Source: Longimicrobiaceae bacterium (lineage in GTDB: Bacteria > Gemmatimonadota > Gemmatimonadetes > Longimicrobiales > Longimicrobiaceae). From it: a stretch of DNA of 43,794 nt. The DNA lies in the NCBI GenBank assembly GCA_035696245.1, contig DASRQW010000050.1, positions 1 through 43,794 on the forward strand, given 5' to 3'. Below are positions 39,643 through 43,794 of the stretch, one piece after another. Under the pieces are notes generated by a model. The model saw only the letters and a list, made by a program, of their open reading frames with translations, ran no database searches and was not told the origin of the DNA. Each line of letters opens with the position of its first letter. The first letter of the stretch is position 1. A program made the position numbers and the translations under genes.

Positions 39643-39834
39643 TCAGCCTTTCGCCTCGGGAACGCCGAGCGTGCGGCAGATCTTCCGCGCGAGCAGGTTG
39701 GAAATCTCCACATGACGGGGCACCGCTTCTACCGCACCCGTCGCAGGGTTGCACCAGAGGGAGTGCGCGGCACCCTCGCGCTTGAGAAAACAGCCGTGAA
39801 AGCGAAGATGCCGGAGCAACGCGCCCCGTTTCAC
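39643..39834 (-). CDS. hicA: HicA-family toxin (mRNA interferase)
   Basis: This 63-residue protein has the double-stranded RNA-binding-like fold of HicA, which cleaves mRNA when free of HicB. The N-terminal helix GALLRHLRFHGCFLKREGAAHSLW holds the catalytic-type His24 of the G-x-x-H motif, followed by the CNPATGAVEAVPRHVEI strand and the C-terminal helix. The family sequence around His is usually GSHH; here it is GAAH, so activity may be altered. Its ATG overlaps the hicB stop by 4 bases. It is probably the second gene of a hicB-hicA operon, the less common order. Confidence 0.9.
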   Translation of the reverse strand: MKRGALLRHLRFHGCFLKREGAAHSLWCNPATGAVEAVPRHVEISNLLARKICRTLGVPEAKG

Positions 39835-40046
39835 CCGACGGTCACCGTCTCCCGCACCGCGTCGGCCGGAAGCCCGCGGAGGACATCATCCCGACGGTCC
39901 TCCAGGATCAGCTCGATGGCGGCGGACAGGCTGTCCAGTGCCTCCTCCTTCGTGGTTCCCTGGCCGTTCGCACCCGGAATCTCAGGGCAGTAGGCGACAT
40001 GCCACTCGCCGTCCCTCTCCAGGATAGCCGTAAACTCGTTCTTCAT
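39831..40046 (-). CDS. hicB: HicB-family antitoxin
   Basis: This 71-residue protein has the HicB N-terminal RNase H-like fold (AILERDGEWHVAYCPEIPGANGQGTTKEEALDSLSAAIELI). It would block HicA by covering its active site. The usual C-terminal DNA-binding domain is absent, so it is a short HicB and operon control is unclear. ATG at 40044-40046 has GGAGG upstream; a GTG lies one codon earlier. It overlaps hicA by 4 bases, and the pair lies between a lipoprotein gene and carB, transcribed in the same direction as carB. Confidence 0.9.
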   Translation of the reverse strand: MKNEFTAILERDGEWHVAYCPEIPGANGQGTTKEEALDSLSAAIELILEDRRDDVLRGLPADAVRETVTVG

Positions 40047-40110
40047 CACGCCTCCGAGCTAGGGTTCCCCGCCATTACCCGGCGACCCGTCCCAAGTGCC
40101 TGCGAACACG

Positions 40111-43100
40111 CTACACCGCCGTCAGCCGCGTCTCCGCCACCAGGTGGCCGGTGCGTTCCTGGATGGATTTGACCTCACGGGTGCGGCTGCGAAGGGCGCT
40201 GATCGCGTCGGCGGCGGCGGAGGCGGCGGACATGGTGGTGATGTACGGCACGCCGTGGGTGATGGCCGCGCGGCGCGTGGCGAAGTCATCGAACTGGCTC
40301 TTCTTGCCCAGCGGCGTGTTGATGAGCAGCGCGACCTCGCCGCTGATGATCGCATCGGCCATGTCAGGCCGCGCCTCGCCCACCTTGAAGATGCGCTCGC
40401 AGGCCACGCCGCGGGAGCGCAGGTACTTCGCGGTGCCCTCGGTGGCCAGGATGCGGAAGCCCATGTCGTGCAGGCGGCGCACGATGGGCGTGGCCGTGGG
40501 CTTGTCGGAGTCGTTCACGGTCACGATGACGTTGCCGCCCAGCGGCAGCTCCATCCCGGCGGAGATCTGCGCCTTGGCGAACGCCATCCCGAACGAGTCG
40601 TCGAAACCCATCGCCTCGCCGGTGGAGCGCATCTCCGGTCCGAGGATCGGGTCCACCTCGGGCAGCTTGTTGAACGGGAAGACTGCCTCCTTCACCGCCA
40701 CGCCGCCCACGGGGATCTCGTCCGGCAGCCGGAAGTCCGCCAGCTTCTCGCCCACCATCAGCCGGGCGGCGATGCGGGCGAGCTGCACGCCGGTCGCCTT
40801 GGAGACGAACGGCACCGTGCGCGACGCGCGGGGGTTCACCTCCAGGACGTAGACCGTGCCGTCCAGGATGGCGTACTGCACGTTGATGAGCCCGATGACG
40901 CCCAGCTCAAGCGCGAAGCGGCGGGTGTGCTCGCGCATCTCCTGTATCTGCCGGTCGCCCAGCATGTACGGCGGCAGCACGCAGGCCGAGTCACCGGAGT
41001 GCACCCCCGCCTCCTCGATGTGCTGCATCACCCCGCCGATCACCACCGTCTCGCCGTCGCAGAGCGCGTCCACGTCGGCCTCGAACGCATCTTCCAGGAA
41101 GCGGTCGATCAGCACCGGCCGCTCGTGCGAGACGCGAACCGCGCGCTCGAAGTAGTCGCGCAGCCCCGCCTCGTCGTACACGATCTCCATCCCCCGCCCG
41201 CCGAGGACGTACGACGGACGGAGGAGGGCCGGGTAGCCCACACGCGCCGCGATCTCGGCCGCCTGGTCCACGCTGGTCGCCAGCCCGTTCGGCGGCTGCT
41301 TCACGCCCAGGCGGCGCGCCAGCTCCTCGAAACGCTCGCGGTCCTCCGCGCGGTCGATGGAGTCCACCGGCGTGCCGAGGATGGGGATGCCCAGCCGGTC
41401 CAGCTCCCACGCCAACTTGAGCGGCGTCTGCCCGCCGAGCTGCACGACCACGCCGATGGGGTCCTCCAGGCGCACGATCTCCAGCACGTCCTCCAGCGTC
41501 AGCGGCTCGAAGTACAGCTTGTCCGAGACGTCGAAGTCGGTGGAGTTCGTCTCCGGGTTGGAGTTGACCATGATGGTCTCGAAGCCCGCCTCGCGCAGGG
41601 CCAGCGCCGCCTGCACGCAGCAGTAGTCGAACTCCACCCCCTGCCCGATGCGGATGGGGCCGCTGCCCAGGATCACCACCTTGCGCCGGTCAGAGCGGAC
41701 GGACTCGTTCTCCTCGCCGTAGGTCGAGTAGAGGTACGGCGTGGCGGCCGGGAACTCGCCCGCGCAGGTGTCCACCATGTTGAAGACGGGGTGGATGCCC
41801 ATTCCCCAGCGCCGCTCGCGCGCCGCATCCTCCGTCTCGCCGCGCAGCTCGGCCATCTGCACGTCACTGAAGCCGAGGCGCTTCATGCGCAGGATGTCCA
41901 TCGAGTCGATCCCGCTTGCCTCCGCGAACCGCTTCTCGGCCGTCACCAGCTCGCCGAGCTGGGAGACGAACCACGGGTCCACGTGCGTGAGCTCCGAGAT
42001 CTCCTCGACGCTCCAGCCGGCCTGGATGGCGCGCTTGATCTGGAACGGGCGCTCCGGCGTGGGGCGGCGGAGGGCGTTGCGCAGCGTCGCCGGCTCGTCG
42101 TCCTTCAGGCGGTCGTCCACCAGGCGCGTGCCGATCTCCCAGCCGATGCGGCCGATCTCCAACGCGCGGATCGCCTTCTGCCACGCCTGCTTGAACGTGC
42201 GGCCGATGGCCATCGACTCGCCCACCGCCTTCATCTGCACGCCCAGCGTGGCATCTGCCGCGGGGAACTTCTCGAAGGCGAAGCGGGGGAACTTCACTAC
42301 CACGTAGTCCAGCACCGGCTCGAACGATGCGGGCGTGGTCTTGGTGATGGCGTTGGGCAGCTCGTCGAGCGTATAGCCCACGGCCAGCTTCGCGCCGATG
42401 CGGGCGATGGGGTAGCCGGTGGCCTTGCTCGCGAGCGCTGAGGAGCGGGAGACGCGGGGGTTCATCTCCACCACCAGCAGCTCGCCGTTGGCGGGGTTCA
42501 CCGCGAACTGCACGTTGCAGCCGCCCGCCTCCACCCCGATCTCGCGGATGATGGCGATGGCCGCGTCGCGCATCGACTGGTACTCCACGTCCGTCAGCGT
42601 CTGCGCCGGGGCGACGGTGACCGAGTCGCCGGTGTGGACGCCCATCGCGTCGAAGTTCTCGATGGAGCAGATGATGACCACGTTGTCCGCATGGTCGCGC
42701 ATCACCTCCAGCTCGAACTCCTTCCACCCGATGACGCTGCGGTCGATCAGCACCTCGTGCACGGGCGAGAGGTCCAGGCCGCGTCGGATCATCTCCTCGA
42801 ACTCCGCGCGGTTGTAGGCGATGCCGCCGCCCGTGCCGCCAAGCGTGAACGACGGGCGGATGATGGCGGGATAGCCCGTGTCCTCCACGATGCGCAGCGC
42901 ATCCTCGAACGAGCGCGCGAAGCCGCCGTGCGGAAGCCGCAGGCCGATGCGGCGCATGGCCTTGGCGAACTCGCTACGGTCCTCGGCCATGCGGATGGCG
43001 CGCGCGTTGGCGCCGATCAGCTCCACGCCGTGGCGAGCCAGAACCCCGCTGTCGTGCAGATCCAGCGCGACGTTTAGCGCCGTCTGGCCACCCATGGTCG

Positions 43101-43362
43101 GCAGGATGGCGTCCGGCTTCTCCTTCTCGATCACCCGCTCCACCCACTCGGGGGTGATGGGCTCGATGTAGGTGGCGTCGGCCAGGTCCGGGTCGGTCAT
43201 GATGGTGGCAGGGTTGGAGTTCACCAGGATCACCCGGTAGCCCTCCTCGCGCAGCGCCCGCACCGCCTGCGTCCCCGAATAGTCGAACTCGGCCGCCTGC
43301 CCGATCACGATCGGGCCGCTACCGAGGATGAGGATGCTCTTGAGGTCGGTGCGCTTCGGCAT
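40111..43362 (-). CDS. carB: Carbamoyl-phosphate synthase large subunit
   Basis: CarB makes carbamoyl phosphate from bicarbonate, ammonia and two ATP for arginine and pyrimidine synthesis. The 1083-residue protein is complete. Two homologous halves each start with a GSGPI(V/R)IGQ motif (residues about 14 and 563) and contain an ATP-grasp domain (about 128-330 and 680-870, with [11 protein letters not shown] and [12 protein letters not shown]). The C-terminal MGS-like allosteric domain follows from about residue 940 with [15 protein letters not shown] and [15 protein letters not shown]. It lies about 65 bases from hicB and is read in the same direction. The small subunit gene carA is not in this window. 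Confidence 0.98.
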   Translation of the reverse strand: MPKRTDLKSILILGSGPIVIGQAAEFDYSGTQAVRALREEGYRVILVNSNPATIMTDPDLADATYIEPITPEWVERVIEKEKPDAILPTMGGQTALNVALDLHDSGVLARHGVELIGANARAIRMAEDRSEFAKAMRRIGLRLPHGGFARSFEDALRIVEDTGYPAIIRPSFTLGGTGGGIAYNRAEFEEMIRRGLDLSPVHEVLIDRSVIGWKEFELEVMRDHADNVVIICSIENFDAMGVHTGDSVTVAPAQTLTDVEYQSMRDAAIAIIREIGVEAGGCNVQFAVNPANGELLVVEMNPRVSRSSALASKATGYPIARIGAKLAVGYTLDELPNAITKTTPASFEPVLDYVVVKFPRFAFEKFPAADATLGVQMKAVGESMAIGRTFKQAWQKAIRALEIGRIGWEIGTRLVDDRLKDDEPATLRNALRRPTPERPFQIKRAIQAGWSVEEISELTHVDPWFVSQLGELVTAEKRFAEASGIDSMDILRMKRLGFSDVQMAELRGETEDAARERRWGMGIHPVFNMVDTCAGEFPAATPYLYSTYGEENESVRSDRRKVVILGSGPIRIGQGVEFDYCCVQAALALREAGFETIMVNSNPETNSTDFDVSDKLYFEPLTLEDVLEIVRLEDPIGVVVQLGGQTPLKLAWELDRLGIPILGTPVDSIDRAEDRERFEELARRLGVKQPPNGLATSVDQAAEIAARVGYPALLRPSYVLGGRGMEIVYDEAGLRDYFERAVRVSHERPVLIDRFLEDAFEADVDALCDGETVVIGGVMQHIEEAGVHSGDSACVLPPYMLGDRQIQEMREHTRRFALELGVIGLINVQYAILDGTVYVLEVNPRASRTVPFVSKATGVQLARIAARLMVGEKLADFRLPDEIPVGGVAVKEAVFPFNKLPEVDPILGPEMRSTGEAMGFDDSFGMAFAKAQISAGMELPLGGNVIVTVNDSDKPTATPIVRRLHDMGFRILATEGTAKYLRSRGVACERIFKVGEARPDMADAIISGEVALLINTPLGKKSQFDDFATRRAAITHGVPYITTMSAASAAADAISALRSRTREVKSIQERTGHLVAETRLTAV

Positions 43363-43672
43363 CTATCTACCTGCCTGTTCTGAGTTGTTTCGTTCTGGTC
43401 CCGCGCGCGCGTGCGCGAGCACCCGCTCGTCTGCGGAGGGACGGGCGGGGGTGCGTAGCTAGTACACAATACGCTAGGGAAATTACCTAAAACGGACCAG
43501 GATCGAAAGTACCGGGATATGCACCGGTCCGCGTGGCAGGAAAACCCGCCCCGACCTTTGACCCGCCCGTAAGAATAGATCCGAGCATCGACCGAAATGA
43601 TGGCGCGACCTCTGGCGAAGAGGCATTACTAATACTAGACTAACGTAATCTGACAAACAATACGAAAGGATA
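43363..43672. other. Intergenic region upstream of carB with falling GC content
   Basis: The 310 bases between carB and the last small gene include an AT-richer strip (about 43455-43500) that could hold the carB promoter; no clean minus-35/minus-10 pair was found. Further right the GC content drops markedly (43600-43680), unlike the rest of the window. Confidence 0.6.
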
Positions 43673-43794
43673 ATGATGACTGGCATAGTTCTCGGCGTTC
43701 TTCTCATCGCAATCTTCGGGCTGTTTTGCCCCTTTTTACTTGCTCCACTTCGAGCGTCTCGATCAGGAAAACGCGACATTCCGTTGCATGGAGG
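43673..43794 (+). CDS. Possible small membrane protein (partial)
   Basis: AAAGGA precedes a double ATG (43673 and 43676) that opens a frame to the end of the window. The visible 40 residues start with MMTGIVLGVLLIAIFGLF, a single hydrophobic helix, followed by CPFLLAPLRASRSGKRD, a basic segment. It looks like a membrane-anchored protein start with a positively charged inside end. The frame has no stop before the edge. The GC content is lower than in neighbouring genes. Identity unknown. Confidence 0.5.
   Translation, partial: MMTGIVLGVLLIAIFGLFCPFLLAPLRASRSGKRDIPLHG

Noticed and set aside
43483-43779. Minus-strand 98-codon frame at the right edge
   Set aside because: Composition is irregular, there is no ribosome site, and it lies antisense to the better-supported plus-strand membrane gene.

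Overview
The window is a high-GC stretch of chromosome (roughly 70 percent by eye) from a diderm bacterium. It encodes a TolC-type outer-membrane efflux system, several lipoproteins, ECF sigma control, and a quinone cluster of ubiA/ubiX/ubiD/ubiE type. Gene content, the style of the Gly/Ala-rich secreted proteins and the many GTG/TTG starts suggest Gemmatimonadota, most likely close to Longimicrobium. This taxonomic call is an inference from recognition, not a search. No rRNA, tRNA, CRISPR array, transposase or phage gene was found; nearly everything is ordinary chromosomal DNA with a few small accessory modules.

Layout. 1-2092 (minus): lipA, a Uma2-family nuclease gene and the start of a pyruvate dehydrogenase E1 alpha gene. 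2374-5444 (minus): AidB-like acyl-CoA dehydrogenase, a short-chain dehydrogenase and a 42-residue membrane peptide. 5539-8380 (plus): a secreted protein, a metallophosphoesterase, a GNAT acetyltransferase and a small Cys-rich protein. 8492-13712: a divergent drug-efflux locus, with a DHA2-type MFS pump on minus facing tetR-tolC-emrA on plus. Each side has a TTGACA promoter with a 17-base spacer and a matching operator-like palindrome. 13899-15143: a Gly/Ser-rich lipoprotein and an MmcQ/YjbR protein. 15319-19652 (plus): a TIR-domain protein with a possible C-terminal helix-turn-helix, then purD, mutM and a TPR-like protein. 19737-22441: a 41-residue peptide, a short UvrC/Cho-like GIY-YIG nuclease and a lipoprotein with a decayed calcineurin-type active site.

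22559-29717 (minus): an M28 peptidase, a YfcE-like phosphodiesterase, and a menaquinone cluster reading ubiE/menG, small membrane protein, ubiD, a two-gene nucleotidyltransferase module, ubiA, ubiX. 29852-33521 (plus): an ECF sigma factor followed by an operon of zinc-finger anti-sigma, bactofilin-like membrane protein, toastrack-fold protein and small membrane protein. The sigma gene and the operon share the same ECF-type promoter. 33683-38235: Mrp/ApbC (minus), an AI-2E-family transporter with a Gly-rich insert, and proline-pathway pruA. 38725-43362: a lipoprotein, a hicBA toxin-antitoxin pair and carB. The last 300 bases are visibly AT-richer and open a new small plus-strand gene.

The most unusual features are: (i) an 11-base motif, CGGGAGATGCG, repeated at least nine times between genes in both orientations and often paired into hairpins; (ii) the duplicated ECF promoter with a palindrome at each transcript start, driving what looks like an envelope-stress operon; (iii) the TIR-HTH protein joined to purine synthesis genes; (iv) the nucleotidyltransferase pair embedded in the quinone operon; and (v) a family of terminator hairpins that end in CTTCGTCGTT instead of a T-run.
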